Below are positions 34,367-48,889 of a stretch of DNA of 64,000 nucleotides, in pieces (the stretch's first letter is position 1; every line of letters begins with the position of its first letter). Source of the DNA: Kryptolebias marmoratus (taxonomy: Eukaryota; Chordata; Actinopteri; Cyprinodontiformes; Rivulidae). The position numbers and the translations under genes are program-made. The stretch covers positions 2,608,000 to 2,671,999 of the forward strand of contig NC_051452.1 in the NCBI RefSeq assembly GCF_001649575.2. Reading direction: 5' to 3'. The notes under the pieces are model-generated. The model was not told the origin of the DNA. It did no database searches and was given only the letters and a program-made list of their open reading frames with translations.

Positions 34367-37300
34367 TAGTCCCAACAGGTCCCCCGTTTTTTTTTTTTGG
34401 CAATGTTTATTTTTTATGCATTTCAAAAAGGTGTTTTTAGTCCTCGAATAACCCTTTTCTTGTAAAAACTCGATGGTAGAGTAAGTTTGTATGTTGTCTG
34501 TTGTGTGTCAGACACCCACTTCCATGCTTTCAAAAACACCTAGCAGCATCATTAAATTTTTATCATTTGAACTGGTTTCCTTAGGCTTCATATTGACTTT
34601 GTTTAACTGTGCTACAAATAATTAAAAAAAAGAATTTTTTAACCTTACTTTTGCCTTTGAGGTATTAAATAGGGATGAGCAGTGATTTGTGAAAATTTAA
34701 AGTCTTGTTAAAGTGGGTACACTTCTTTTTTGTTTTTTTCTTAATAAAAACATCGGCTTCTAGTGGTGACACACTAAGTTTCCTTAATGGTGCTTTTCCA
34801 AAGTGTTTTTTCAACTCTACACCTACCTCCTGCTTTCTCTTTTAAACAGTTTGTTGCTGTGCTATATGATTTAGCCCTGCTCTAGTTAATTATGAAATAA
34901 GCGCATGTTGTGAAAAGCACAAATTGCTGCAAGTGGGTCTTTATGTTTGGTGCAGGGACTGGTAGGTGAACAGGGGAAATAGACAGAGGGGGGTCGATAT
35001 TTGAAGAAAAAATTGAATAATTATCACTGAATCCAAAAAAGGTTTTTGCTTAAAATGCTTCTTCGTAGTGTCAGGTAAGTGAAGTCGAGACCTAATCCAG
35101 ACAGGTGTGGATTTGATTACTGATGAAAAGAGTTGGACACTACTTGTTGGTTAGATTTTTCAAGAAATACACAATATATATAATATTCAAATGTGGCTGT
35201 GTGTTCTCTTGCTAGGTTTTTTATATAAATATATATATTTTAAAGCAAAACTATTGTCACACTGCAAATGGCTGCAGTAACATAAATAAAACATTTTCAT
35301 TTGTTTCTTCTGATACTTATGTGAGAATTCCCACAAAATTTGCATCCGCCTGGGCATTCTTGCGGCACACAATAACCTATCAAACGACTCTTAATTGCCT
35401 AAAATTAATCAGAAATCTTTTTTGCACCACAAGTGGCTCTTGTTTCACATCATTTGTGTAATTTTCATTAAGGCATGCAGCTTAAGTACAGTTACGTTGC
35501 AGGAATGCAGAGATGTGTACGTCTGTGCACGCTTGTACCCATCATTGCCAGCAGAGATTTTCCTAATGAGCATAATCTAACTTGCGGTCATAATGGTGGC
35601 CTCTCTGCATGTGAATCACCTCTCCGCTCTTTTGCCCTCTCTACCTCTTTTCTCTTTCTCTGAATATGAGTACAGTATTTCAGCACCACGGCCCATTTGT
35701 CAGATCCCATCTATACCGCGTAATTGAAACTTTTATTGAGATGAAGGAGATAATAGTTGTAAATGTGCTCGGCTGGCGCCTCAAACCCGGACGTGGTGTA
35801 AAACCATCGACAGGCATAAAAAAGTCTAAAGTGTGAAATGCTGCCCACTCCTGTGTCATGTATCTCACGGTACCATTAGGACACTCCCGACTGGCTGGGT
35901 TTAGATGGCTCAGCCAGTCTGCACCACCGAGTGCAGTCGAGGACATGCCTCATAATTAATAAGCACCTCAGTACACAAGGCACCGTCCTTCTCCCCCCAT
36001 TATGACTCTCTAAAAGCCTGCCTTCATCACCTTTAAAAGGTAATGAATGTGCAGCATGTTAGCCATGTAGATTCAGTCTTAAAACACATGTCAACACGTG
36101 TGTGTGATTGTAATTGGGCAGCTTGTGAAAATGCTGGCGGAACATTTATCTCTCACATGTTGTTCTTATGAAGAATGGACTTGAGTTAATAAAGAAAATG
36201 TACAAACATCAGAGTGTTAGTTTGTAGTTTGTTAGAATTTTTTTTTGTTTTCGAACTGGATGTTTGCTCTAAATGCACCCAAGATAAAAAAGTAAAGTTA
36301 TGGTTTTAAAAGTTGTCATAATTTAAAAAGGAATAAAACGAATAATTTAACTATTCCACAAATCAAAATTAGGTCAATACAACTTTAGAAGAACAAATGA
36401 CTAGTATACCCAACTATTTAGTGATTGGAAGAACCACACTGATATTTTAAAGTGATTTAAGTAATATTTACCAAGAGTTCTGTCGTTACTTGCAAATGCA
36501 AACAGAAGCATCTAGCTGTAGCACTTCCAGAGCATCCAGGATCACTTAAAGCAGGAATTTCTTAACATTTCTGTTGCAATAACTGTAATGCAAACCTGAC
36601 AGTAATGTTTTTTGGTTTTTTTAATAGTGTTTGTTTTAACTGCTGTCAAATTTTGAGATTGGAGTTGTCCTAACATAGCAGCAACATAATTTGGTTTTGG
36701 CCACAGCTGGACTTGAGTTTGTCAGAATTAAACACTATTTCTTCAAACTGAAATTGTTTGAAGAAACAGATCTGCAACACACTGATTTCATTGTGTTCTC
36801 GATTTGCTGCTATGCTTCTGATAATTTACTTCTTGCATGGCCAAAGTTTGCCTAATATTTGGCTTTGAACAAATAGACTCTTATTTGATCCAAAAATACT
36901 GAGGAATAAAGATAAGTTCGTCGCTGACTCTGTAACTACAATGCGGTTAGTTCCTGTAGCTGCAAAACAAATCAACACATCTCCACTGTGCTTAAAAGTT
37001 ATGAGATGTTCGCATTCTTTTGTTTGGTTTTGGTGAACATTGGATTTAAAAAACAACTAAAAAAACAAATAAAAACTCCACTGTGTTCATTTTTAACAAA
37101 CCAAATTTCCTGCAGAAACCCCTCCATGCAAGTCATATTTTTGTCTTATTTTGTGATCATTCTGTCATAAACAACATTCATTGGGCATCAATCACTGTTG
37201 GTCACTGAACATTGCTGATGTCTTCCCGTTTTGGGACTGTTAATACAAAAGTGATTGCTGCAGACAAGCAACAAACCAGCTCAGACTTCTAATTATCAGG

Positions 37301-38954
37301 CAGTCAATGCATATAATTAGCCACATACCTTTTAAATCTTATAGAAGCAATAAAAGGGACTAAAGTTTTTTAATCCTTGCTCGTGCATTTTGTTATGTTT
37401 CTCAGTTTGATTTCTTTAAGACACAGATTTCCATCCTAAATTGTTTCTGAATAAGTAAAACCTCCACTTTAGCATGAATCAGGAATTTATGAACTGATCC
37501 CTCACCCCAGCCTCCCGGCGATGTCTCTTTTTAGGGAGGTGAGCATTTTTGATCCATTCTTGATTTCCTCAGCGGAATTTACCTGGGACTATGCAGTGTT
37601 TGCAGAATCCCCTTTCTTTATGAGCTCCAAAAGCACCTCAAACGTTTGATGGATGGCTCCCGTGAAACCTTGTGGCCTCCAAATAAGCTATAATGTAATT
37701 CTGCTTCTTGTGTGATTTACCTCCATGACCCTGTGCAAGGAACAATCAGCAGCTTTCAGCAAAACACAGTGCCAAGGTTCAAATATCGCAAAAGAGGGAA
37801 AAATATACAAACAGACTGCAACAAATGGCCCTAAAATGGATCCAAGGCAAGCTTGAACAAAGTTGTGACATAAAGCAATAGAAAGGCTGCTTAAGTGTAT
37901 TTATAACAGTACAAAACCAGAAAGCAACACATTAGCAGCAGGATGGTTATTTGCTTTGATGCAGAGCTTTCAGACGGCTTTACTTGGCATAACTTCAGCA
38001 GCTAAAACACTTTTCCATTTAGCAAATCTTGCGCAGAGAAATTAAGCTGTTTTTATTTGGGTAAACTGTTGGTGAGATTAGCACTTATAATGAGGCAGAG
38101 CAAGGAACAAATACCCCATCAAGACAACAGGGTCCATCAGCATTCTCCATTTTACAATGTATGTATCTGTATCAGTATTCTCTAATGGGTAAAACCTTGG
38201 ACTGAACCGCAGGAGCAGAGTTACACAAGATGAGGGCTCCGAAGGAAGACGCTTTAATGGTCTATAAGCGCTGCTGGACTCATCTTACAAATCCAAATGA
38301 TTTGCATGACTGGCTTTATCACAGTCATATCCATTTTATTTAAAAACAGGGCCATAATAGTCTGATGGATCATTGCTTTTACAGTATGTACTTTAGGATA
38401 AGGGTTTAAACTTTGTGTGTTTGCTCCAGAGCCACAAGTTGTAAAAGGTCTTCAAACATTTAACTAAACTCGGGTTAAACTGAAAGTTTTGTTTCAGACT
38501 AATTCTTATTATTAAGCCAAAATAGTGGATTTTGTTTTATTTTTTATTTTTGTAGGTGGGCAGAATTTATTATAAACACAAATAAGTCCTCAATCTAATG
38601 TAGACTTCTATTATTCAGTATGGTTCCATCTTTCTTTGACCAATTAGTGCTTTGAGACTAGTTAAGAGGCAATTATGTACACCTCTTTGCACTTAAACTC
38701 CTAATGAGCCCAAGACCTTCATCAGGCTGAACAAAGAAAACATTATGCTGACATCTATTCAATGCCACAGTAATTTGACTTATTTAGGAGATGTTAATTT
38801 TGTATAAGACATAAACAAAGCATTTTTTTTCCCCTCTCGATTATCTTTTGAATTTGACAAATAAACTAATTCCACTCTGGCAGCATTGATTTCACCCCAG
38901 GCAACCAGGGCAGAGAGCAAAGCCAACATGATCTTTTCATCTAAAGACTTTTAA
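34367..38954. other. Long gene-free stretch with possible regulatory islands
   Basis: No exon or named repeat supported. Islands that look non-repetitive include 34850-34960 ('ctagttaattatgaaataag'), 35380-35790 ('cgactcttaattgcctaaaa', 'ataccgcgtaattgaaactt'), 37480-37760, and 38230-38350 with an octamer ATTTGCAT ('caaatgatttgcatgactgg'). An 88-codon minus frame (35680-35946) has Trp and Gly but matches nothing I know. T-runs lie near 36240. Confidence 0.3.
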
Positions 38955-39050
38955 CATATTGAATCTTGGTTGTGACTGCCTTGATGTGTAAATTTGTATG
39001 CCTTGTAATTGTAGGTTTACTTCAAGTACTTCAGCTTTTACGCTCCGTAG
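38955..39050 (-). repeat. Degenerate teleost interspersed repeat, reverse
   Basis: 'aattgtaggtttacttcaag' plus surrounding phrases resemble the complement of the 'aacatgcatgtttttgg' family seen just downstream at 39121-39331. Strongly decayed. Confidence 0.3.
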
Positions 39051-39120
39051 TTTTGTTTTGTTTTTTTCTCTTCTCTTTGGGCAACAGAGTTGGGTACTTT
39101 GCCTCCCTTACTCATATCTA

Positions 39121-39331
39121 GGGACAACTTAATTAACAATTAGCCTAACATGCATGTTTTTGGTCTGTGGGAGAAAACTGGAATACCTGGAGAATACCTG
39201 CATCTGAATGGGAACAACATGCAAACTCCACCCAGAAAGGTCCCAGAAAGGCCCCGGGCCAGGAGGCAATGCTGCACTGTTAGGCATCAGCTCTAACCTC
39301 TTTACCACCGTGCCACCTGCCTTTTGTTGCC
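39121..39331 (+). repeat. Common teleost interspersed repeat
   Basis: 'aacatgcatgtttttggtct', 'gtgggagaaaactggaatac', 'aacaacatgcaaactccacc' and 'ctttaccaccgtgccacctg' are diagnostic for a repeat found throughout bony fish genomes. The 62-codon frame 39208-39396 is inside it. Confidence 0.75.
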
Positions 39332-39864
39332 CAATATCAAACTTATTTAAAATGCATTGCTGCCATCAATTCAAAAGCACCATTTTTTTCTTATAAAATG
39401 TTAGTTTTAGTTTAAACATTTGATATAGTTACTAAGCTCAGTTGTGAATAAAATGTAGGTTTCTAAAATTTGCAAATAATTTTATATTTACACTCATATT
39501 TACTTTGACTCCTCTGATTTCCTTCAACAGTCAGCCTAACAAATATTTCGTTAACTGACCATAGCATTGTTTTACACTCAGGAAGTTCTTAGAAATTGAT
39601 CTAATTTGAAATGATCTCTCCAAATAGCAAAATTTTCCACCTGAATGTCACTGTTCATCGCTAATTCTTAGCTACGTTTAATTACTAATTTAAAAATAAT
39701 ATATAAATATATGTCTGACTGAATATGTTCAATATAATGTAATCATTGAATCATAAATTACTGTGGAGAAATAGTTTCTGACTTAATTTTGATGTATTTT
39801 CAGTCCTTTTCCAGCCCTCAAAGTTACTTTTTACCCTTGATGAGATCGTTTACCTATAAATCTT

Positions 39865-40020
39865 TGGCTGTGAATGCCTTTATGTGTGGGGCTTGCATGT
39901 TGTCCCTTTATGTTTGTAGATTTATTCCTTGTATTTTCTTGTGTACTCCCAAAAATATGCATGTTTGGTTAATTGGCCAAAGTACTAACTGTCAGTATGG
40001 ATTGAATCATTCACATTGTC
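39865..40020 (-). repeat. Same teleost repeat, reverse copy
   Basis: 'ggggcttgcatgttgtccct' and 'aatatgcatgtttggttaat' with 'tggccaaagtactaactgtc' match the complement of the copy at 39121-39331. The pair is inverted, with about 530 bp between copies. Confidence 0.65.
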
Positions 40021-41999
40021 AAGTTTGTCCCCTGAAAATTGCTCATCTCTAAGCATTAACTGAAATAACTTAATAGAATATTTGCGTACCATTATATGAA
40101 AAATATTTGAATTGTTTTTATCACAAATTTGTAAATCCGTCACAAAATATGGCTTCTGACTTAATTTTTTTTTGTGTTTTCTATCTAAATTTAAGGCGAA
40201 ACTCTGTGTGAGGTCCAAGCACACTTGCCTTGCATGTTGTTGATGTACCACACTGAGCAGAGATCTTAGGAAATCATCTCCAGACTTTGAAGTTACTCTC
40301 TCCTCCCCACTGTGAAGTCTTGCATCCTCATAGTTCAGCTCAGGCGGTGAGAAACAGGCACCACTACTGAGGAAGAAAGGGCACTTCAGCCTTCAGGGTC
40401 AGTCCACGCATAATGGATGTTGAGCTGCAGCCAAACTAATTGTTAGGCTCCAAGAAGTGAAGTCTGTGTGTGTGTGTGCAGTTGGGTACGGTTGAATAAT
40501 ATTTTGCATGAGCAAATGCAGGAAATCATGCATTAGGTTATTATATACTGTAACACTTAAAAATCTACCTTTTTGAAATTTGACAACTAGCAATTTTTAT
40601 TTGATCAAATTGATAAGAGGTACAAAAAGTGAGTTTTTTTTTTTCTCTTTTGCATATCAGTGGTTTTGCTTTCAAATCTGTCACAATTTAGAGGATGGAG
40701 AGAGATATTCGGAAGCTAAAGAGAAGGAAATTGATTGGTGAACGGGGGAAAGATGTGCTGAAAATTGGGAACATTTTGTTTCTCATTCCATCTGAGTGTG
40801 CAAAGAGTCCTCAAATACAGCAGACAGCTGCCTTCAGAAAACACGAGACAGTGACCATAATGACTTTAATGGACAAGAGGGAAAGGGAAAAAAGAGAGGT
40901 AACAAAAGTGGCATTGAGTAGAAAAGAGAATAAAGAAAGATGAAGGGCAGAAACAAGGCTGATGTCTCTTTCCTTCATGTTCCTTACGAATGATATTCAA
41001 CACAGCAATTGAGGAAACTCTCTGAGGCCTGATGATGCTGTCATGCCAGTCTGGACATCTGGGCCTCCAAAGCCCAGTTCACTTTTGGGTCAAGGCTGAA
41101 AAATACTTGTCTCCTCTTATGAGCCATTTCCCCTAGCTGCTCCCATTGAATGCATACTAGATTTTTTTGGCAGAGCAAAATAATGGATCAGAGACTCTCA
41201 TGCCAAAATCTGTGGTTTGATAATGGCCAATTCCATCCCAATCCCTAAAAAAGTTGCTTGGCAACACTAATATCTTTAAAATTTCTAAATAACTATGAAA
41301 AGTGTAGAAAAGTCATTCTGAGTTCACTGTTTATGATCTGAGTAACTCTTCATTTCAGAGTCTAATATTGTTTAAAATGTGGTTTAGCATTTTTGGAACA
41401 TTAAAATTCAAATCATTCGTTTGAATTTAATAAAACTTAAATGTATAGATGCTTATGACAGTTAAGGACTTTGGGATTTCACAAGTAAACAGACTGGGAA
41501 GCAAAGTGACAGGTTGCACACATGATTCCTTAAAAAACTTGGATTAGTTTACTGTCTCCGAGGTGTCCGAGGATCATGGGATCAAACGAAACAAGGTAAT
41601 GGTTAAAGACTAGCATCATTGTTTTTTCAATTTGGCTACATAGGCCTCTTAAATCATTTCCCATTACCAAGAGTGGCATGTGTACCCATTGGTGATTTAA
41701 TGGTTACACCATCTTCAGTAAAACACCATAATACCTAGAGTAACTGCGGTCAAGTGTCAAAGGTTCCATTTGAGACCATCAATTCATGTGGATATGTTCA
41801 AAGGGAAGAGCGGCATGCCTTCACTTGCACCACCAAGTGTAGCAAGAAGAACAGAAAAAAAGGACCTGGCACTGAAGAAAGGAAACCATTAGGTACAGAT
41901 ATTAAGAAAGATGAGAACTAAAATATCAAAATTGAAAAACAGTCACTTGCTTAAATTAGTCAATTAAAATATAAAATTTACTAGAAGCACGCAGACAGT
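40021..41999. other. Unassigned stretch
   Basis: No supportable gene. An 82-codon + frame (40695-40943) is highly charged (Arg/Lys/Glu) because the DNA is purine-rich. There is a short (GT)n near 40466-40480. Confidence 0.45.
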
Positions 42000-42225
42000 G
42001 CAGACTTTCACCAAGGCCACAGCGTGATTAAAAAATAGTACAATTCGGATCATAATCTGGATGACCACCAAAATGTCATCCATCATTTTTTGTGACATCC
42101 CCAACATGCCCTGAACATTTCATCCAAATCTGTTCATTAGTTTTTATATGATCTTGCTAACAGACAGACAAACAAACCGATGAACACAACCGTAAACCTA
42201 ACTTCCTTGGCGAAGGTAACAGAAA
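42000..42225 (+). repeat. Non-LTR/SINE-type 3' tail common in fish
   Basis: 'gtacaattcggatcataatc', 'atttcatccaaatctgttca', 'tcttgctaacagacagacaa' and 'aacttccttggcgaaggtaa' form the usual tail phrase of an abundant teleost retroposon. I believe it is RTE-like, but that class is uncertain. Confidence 0.6.
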
Positions 42226-42244
42226 GGTTAGAAGTTTTTAACAA

Positions 42245-42560
42245 AGGAGTTACCTGTGACCTTTTGACCCTTTAGACCTTAAAATCAATTGTCATTTTTG
42301 ACCCATGAAGTGTCCAGCTGTGCAGTTTGACATTCCTACATTACACTGTTGCATAGTTTGAGCACTAGGGCAACTGTGATGTTGACCTTTGACTCCTTGA
42401 CCTAAGAGGTGTCCAACTGCACGTTTTAACATTCCTCTTATACAGTTGTACAGTTATACACTTGTTTCTTGTGCCATGTCTGATATTTCCTGTACATTTC
42501 ATGAAAATCTGTTCTTAACTTTTTGAGTAATCTTGTGGACAGAGAAGGACTCTGGTAAAA
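42245..42560 (+). repeat. Duplicated repeat segment and second tail copy
   Basis: 'gaagtgtccagctgtgcagt' and 'agaggtgtccaactgcacgt' are two diverged copies of one unit about 110 bp apart. 42455-42545 then repeats the tail phrase seen upstream ('catttcatgaaaatctgttc', 'tttgagtaatcttgtggaca'). Confidence 0.5.
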
Positions 42561-45500
42561 ATGCAAAGGATTAGCAATATAAACTATGAAATCAGTAAAT
42601 ATATTTTTAAAAAACATGATTACTTGCATAATCTTTGTTTACTTAATTACAATGAATCACAAATTGATACATTTCTAATTTTAGAAAAAATTGATCCAAG
42701 TAAGGCTTTGGCTCAAATAGAATTTGCCTTTTTTAAAACGTAAGCATTTAAGGAAACAGTGTCCTTTTTAATTTGCATTTAATTTATTACTTGGGCCAAC
42801 AGTTATGGTGTAAGAAACATGTTTGGTTTAAATAGGAAACGCTTAAATGGTTCGAGATCAGATCTGATATTTTATAGATGCAGCCTATGAGAGTTAAGAG
42901 TAATACAAGATCCTGTGAAACACACATCTAAAACAAATATAGTGTAAAGTTGTAATGAACCTGTTAGTACGCTACGATCTGACCGTTTCCACCAAACTGC
43001 AGTCATTAAACAGCTCTTGATGTATTACTACTACTGACTGCACCACATTTCCATTGACTCTGATAGAATAGCAAGGAGCCTCCATAAGGGTTACCTCAGA
43101 CACACATGTATGATTAAATGTCAACATAGAGGATTTAATCATGGATGGATTTGACACTTAATGACATAAGCAGATGGAACCTAAGACTCGTACGTGTTTC
43201 TACATACAGTATGTCCATTCAGTGGTTCCTTGCTAACGCGAATCAAGCTTCCGGAGATTTAATTTCCACACAGCAGCACATTATCAAGGGGAGGACGGAG
43301 GTGCACATGCTATTGTCCTCATTTCCCTGCATCACACGGGACCTGAACTGCTCATCTCCGCAGTAAACCAGGACCAAAGCGGAATAAGTCTAAGTGTCAA
43401 CACTGGTCATGCTGGAAAACTATTTTACTATTCATTCTTATGGCTACAAAACTGTAGTCCTGATCAACACCTCATTAAGCACACTCATGTCTGCCTAAAG
43501 TCCAATTTGGAGGAGATTTCCCAGGACGCCTGGATCCAATGGACATTAAAGAGGTCGATATACATGCACGTGCACACAGTAGCAATAACTATTCTTGCAC
43601 AGCTCCTTCTCCCTCAGAGGACACCAAAAGGAAAATGCTTCTTTTTTTATGAGCGTTAAGATGATTGCTTTCTTTCATTTGCAGTGGACATGGATATTCT
43701 TGTTCTCTGTTTGCACTTCTTTGATGGCCAATGTGAAGCAAATTGGTTTTGAGACAGATGACAACAGAGACATGACAATACATCCTAATCCAATATGCTT
43801 CCAGGAACTGGTGCAACCTCACTGGTGACATTTGGTTGCGGAAAAGAATAATTTACTTCTCTTCTGGCCATTTTCCAATTTTTTTTCTTTTCCCTTACTG
43901 GAGACATGATGGCCCTAAAGTGCAAAACACAACCCCATTTCACAAATCATAGTAATAAGAGAAAACACAAGGGGAAACCAACCTCTTACAAAGCATTTGT
44001 CTTGGTTAAAATTTTAAGATGTTGGGTCAGCAGACAAAAGACCACTTTGCTGGGTATTTAACTTTAAACTTAGTACAGCTGAAGAAAAGACTGGAAAAAT
44101 GTAGCTGAGGTTTTTCAAAGATTGCTGGAAAACTGCAAATTACAAAGCGCTTATAATAAAAGATGACTTAAAATAGATGAACCAAATGGTTGAAGATCGC
44201 TACCTTGTTCCAAAGTCATTCCTTTATTTGAAAATAATCTTTTGGAAAAATGAGACTTCTTTTCTAGTTGTGTCAAGAGCCCGTTTCACAAAATACTTTT
44301 AATCTGGGCCTGAGACGACCCCTTCCCTTTTCTTTCTGATTTTTGTGAAGACCGAGCTGGCAAGGAGGGTTGAAGTCAACTTCCTGCTGTTAGGTCTCAG
44401 AGCTGGAGGTCGTGATGGGGCCGAAAAGATTGAAATTAGAGGTTGAGCTGTCGTCAGGGTTTGAGGGTGTGATGTGGTGATGACAGTCTGTGCTCAGCCT
44501 TTGGGATTTTTAGACTTGGAGAAGTTTGACTTGCATTAAATGCGTAGTGCTCTTTGTGGAGTTATACGCCATGGCTTCTATAATTTTGCTATTCTGGCTT
44601 TTTGTATAAGCACACAAACGGTAGACTTGATTGGTGCTTTATGAACAGACAGAAAAGGCTTAAAGAGGAGCTTGTCTTTGTGGCCATATTGTGGGCCAAG
44701 TTACTTGCAAGCCTTTTTTATTTTTTATTCTTTTAAGTGCACTCTACTGTCTTACGCCTGGATCTTTTCAGTCACATCTGCTGTTCTTCCTATCATTGAA
44801 TACTTTTTTGTGACATCTTTTTAATTTCCTGCTAAGATTTTACCATCAGAATTTATGGATTTTTAAATTCTCCCTCCCTCAGATTTAGTAATTGAACAGT
44901 TCAAGAATATTAAAGATTTATTGAAAGTACTTGAACTACATTGGCCTAGTTTTTATGGTTGCAAGATCAACGTCACGTCCAGTTACACTTCATTTGTTTT
45001 GGACTTTAAGATTCTGTTGCTTAGGTTCAATGACCAGGAGACTTCCTTCGCTTGATCATTTGGCATTATAAAAATATTCATTGCAGCATCATCGTACTGT
45101 CCTTTAAAATACAGTCAACCTCAAAGCTACTAATGGAACAAATAAAGTGCGATAGTTAAAGGCAAGTTATTCTATGCATATATAATGTATCCATTTTGCT
45201 GATATGTCCTTAGGAAATCTGTTTTAGACAGGAGATTATCAAAATAATGTCACTATAATGACAAGAATGTACTTTAGGAGGTCAGTCCTAGTATAATAAA
45301 GGACCAGGAGGCCCTACTGTCAAGGAACATGTCTTCATTGTTTTCCATTTTTATGCAGACAGTGTAACACCTTTTACAGCAAAACCTAGTGACAATAAAC
45401 TGCAAATATGTATTACAGCAGTAGCCATTTTCCCCTGATTTATGTTCCTTGAAACATGATTGTTCCCTCTTTTAGGTTTAAAAACATGAATTTTCTTTCT

Positions 45501-48500
45501 TTTTTATAAGCTGTTACCTTTACTTGATGGTTAAAGTATGTCTTAAGTAACATGGTGAATCTTTTAAAGTGAGACTCTTCTAATGAGAAATCTCCCTTCA
45601 GTTTTCATTTCTCTGTATGCACAGGTTTTTCTATTTTTTATTTCTGTGCTTCTTGCAATCAGTCATGAGCCATATGTTCACAAATTTAATGAGCAGTCTG
45701 ACTGTTCGTGCAAGTACTAAGCAGTTGATATCATTACACCTGTAGACATCAAAAGAGTGACAAAATCACAGCATATGAAATTGCAATCACAATGACTAAT
45801 CAGTTCTCTACGGGCACATATTCAGAATGCTGCATGATGATGGCTGGGTGCAGGATTACCAGATTTAAAATGAGTACCCCTCTGATTTTTAGCACCATAT
45901 TTTTTAATGATGTACAGTATGTTTCACAAAGAATTGTAAACTTTGATTTTGTGTGCTCTTTCATGGTCAAAGACTGGCATCTACGTCACCTATCAACATA
46001 TTTGATCGTACAGTTGATCAGTTGTAGTTGTGTTGCAGCTAATATGACTTTAAGCAATGAGCAGTGGAGATTTCCTTTCACTGCTACCATATGAGCCCTT
46101 TACGAATTACCTACGTAAATAAATGTTGAAGGACTGGTCTACATGAAATTATTTTCCTTGTCCTTGAAAAACTGGAAACAAAACAAAATGTTGTCGTAAC
46201 TATGACAGTCCTGTACGTGGCACTATAAAGCTGCAACAACAATACACCAAAAACAGGAAATAATTTATGTAGCTTGTACATAAACTTGCTCGGTGCGAAA
46301 TAAAAACACAATTTAAGGAGGATTTTGCATGGTGTTGTAGATGAGGTTGCATTTTTGGCCGTCTACACAAAAATACAAGGTCATTTTTTTTATTTATACT
46401 CGGAAGGTTGCACAATGTATACGGGTTGAGTCTTGTGTCATTTATTTGCAATGTATACTTTTAGCGTTAGCACTTTCAAGTACACGATTAAATATTATGG
46501 AAAAAATGTGGCAAAAAATAAAGAAACCTTGCATATACCGAAAGAATTTTATGTGCATAACCATATAATGTGAAATTGATGGAAGTGTGAGGTTTATGAA
46601 TTGGCCTTTGCATTAACTTCTTTGACGCTTTGTGGTTTAAATTTAATTAATTTGCTTGTAAATTTGTATTCCAAGCTGAGGTCGTCCATAAAGCCATCTC
46701 TGCAACAATTAAAATATTAAATGTTCATAACCTGTCAACTTCAGGTAGCTGATAGACATTTCATTTGACTAAGATGACACTTAAAAGATTTAAAGTCACA
46801 TTTTGTGTTTTTGTATTAACATACGTTGAGGCTTTAAGGCTTTAATGTATAATTTTGGCGGAGTAAGTTTTATGGCACTAAAACACTGAGTTTATCCAAA
46901 GTTTTTACTTGAATGTTGAGTTCCACATAGTTAATTTTGAAAAGGGATTAAAATAGACGTCTTTCTGTGCTGAGGGGCAGTGGGGCAGATACTAGGAGCA
47001 CCGGCGGACCCCTCTGTTCACACTTCTGCACTCCGCAAAACTTGATTATGACAGTTGCCTCCAATTTACTTTGATCTACCTCGACTATGACAACCGGGGA
47101 TTAACAGCTAGTCGATGATACCTTGTCATAAGGGATTTAGGGATAGAGGTTTGATTTACTAGCGCTTGTTCTGTTTGTTTCTGAATGAGACATACAGGAG
47201 ATGACCTTGTCAAAATATTGGATTTGGGTATCCTAGCAACAGCTTGAAAATGGAGCAGTAATTGTGTAAAAGGGGGCGACAGACGTGTCTTACACAACAA
47301 TTTTACCTACACTTCGTGTGTCCTTCTATGAATATTAAGCTGTCATTTTCTTCATTGTTGAGAATCCCATTCTAGACCAAGAACATCAAGTTATTCTGAG
47401 TTTTTCTCTACTTGTAGACCACTCGATAAAACACACATTTGTGAGTTTCAATCATAAAAAAAACGTTCTTGGGCATAATAGTCAGATTTTGCAGGCTTAT
47501 TTAAAAATATGTGCATTTGTGTCGACTTCTGTGAACCCTTTTTTGTAAACCTATTTGCTTAAAGGAAATAGATCGGATCTGAAAGGCTCTCTTTTAGTTT
47601 CAAAGATGAGCGAGAAGTGAGCCAAGTCAAATAACAGACATGGTTAAGCACACTGGCCCTCTGAGTCGGGCCCTCCTTCTAATCTGGCCTCCACACTGTG
47701 CCAAACTCAACGGCTCTCAGGGCCAAATCCCAAGATTGAAAAGCTTTAGCTCCTGATTTCCAGTCAAAACTTCCAGCAAATCCTCCTTTCTAGCTATCCG
47801 TCTCCTCCTCTACCTGAGAGTTCCTTTATTTCCCCCCTCCATGAATACTGATGTCATTGCATCAAAGTAATAGCTACCATTCAGCTACGGAGTAGCTAAC
47901 TTATCATTTTGCATTTCAGTGCATGAATAAAAGAACACATGCTGCAGATTTCCAAGTTTGAAAAGGAAATCGAAGTGTTAAAACATCCAGTTTTTTCTTT
48001 TTTTTTAAGATGAGTAAATAATTGATACTTTTAATGCATTAAAGTAGTCATTGTACATAACATTTGCTTCAAATTGCAATTTTCCTGCTATTTGAAGTTG
48101 GAAAAAGTCATCTTTGATTCAATTCTCAAAACACAAATAGTTTACTGTATCAATCGATTGTTATTACAGCCGCATCTTTGTAATGTTTGCTGCAATATTT
48201 GTTCTTGTTTGTGATAATATATTTGTATTATCTTTAAATGAATAAGAGCAGATAGAACACTCATGAATTTCTTCTACACACACTTAAAATCCTTATAGAA
48301 ACAAACGGCAATAACACTGAAAATACACATCACCAACGAGCCGATCGGAATTCCCAGTGGTGTGTGTCAGAGATAAGGAAACGTCTTGCGTTAATTTATT
48401 ATTTTTCTCCACTTATGTCACATTGTGATTGGAGTAGAAAAAAAAAGTGACAATATATTTGACAAGTGACAACTAAAACCTACTGATAGAACTTCACAGA

Positions 48501-48889
48501 TGTCGCACGCCTCCGATTATTGATTGTATTTCAAATGGTGAAGGGTTGAGTTCAAGCTGTGACCTTCACAAGCAGTAATCACAGTGCACATACAAAGCCA
48601 TCACATTAAACTTGAGCAAAAAATCAACAATGCTTACTGCAAGTTAATATCGTCAACTACTCAACAACAGTAAATGAAAAGACCAGAATAACCAGAACGC
48701 AAGTCTCAGTGTAAATAAATCAAAGATTGTGTGTGTCTCAGAGAAAAGTGGAAATCGATAAAATGTGCGTCATCCTTGTTTGTGCCTGTGCCGTTCACAA
48801 ACTAACTGCAAGCTGAAGCCAAATGAAGGGAGGGAGAAAAAAAAATGGCAGACCTGCTTGTCAACACATTTGCAAAAATTATATTCTTT
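42561..48889. other. Long gene-free stretch
   Basis: No exon, tRNA or named transposon supported in 6.3 kb. A good acceptor-like site occurs at 43684 ('gctttctttcatttgcag') followed by an open 48-codon stretch that stops near 43828, without a convincing donor. A 100-codon frame (45792-46094) is long for the window but matches nothing. 47590-47880 is comparatively GC-rich and non-repetitive. Confidence 0.4.

Noticed and set aside
40695..40943. Charged 82-codon + frame
   Set aside because: Composition follows purine-rich DNA, with no domain or splice evidence.
45792..46094. 100-codon + open frame
   Set aside because: No homologue recognised, AT-rich surroundings and no exon boundaries. Expected by chance at this scale.
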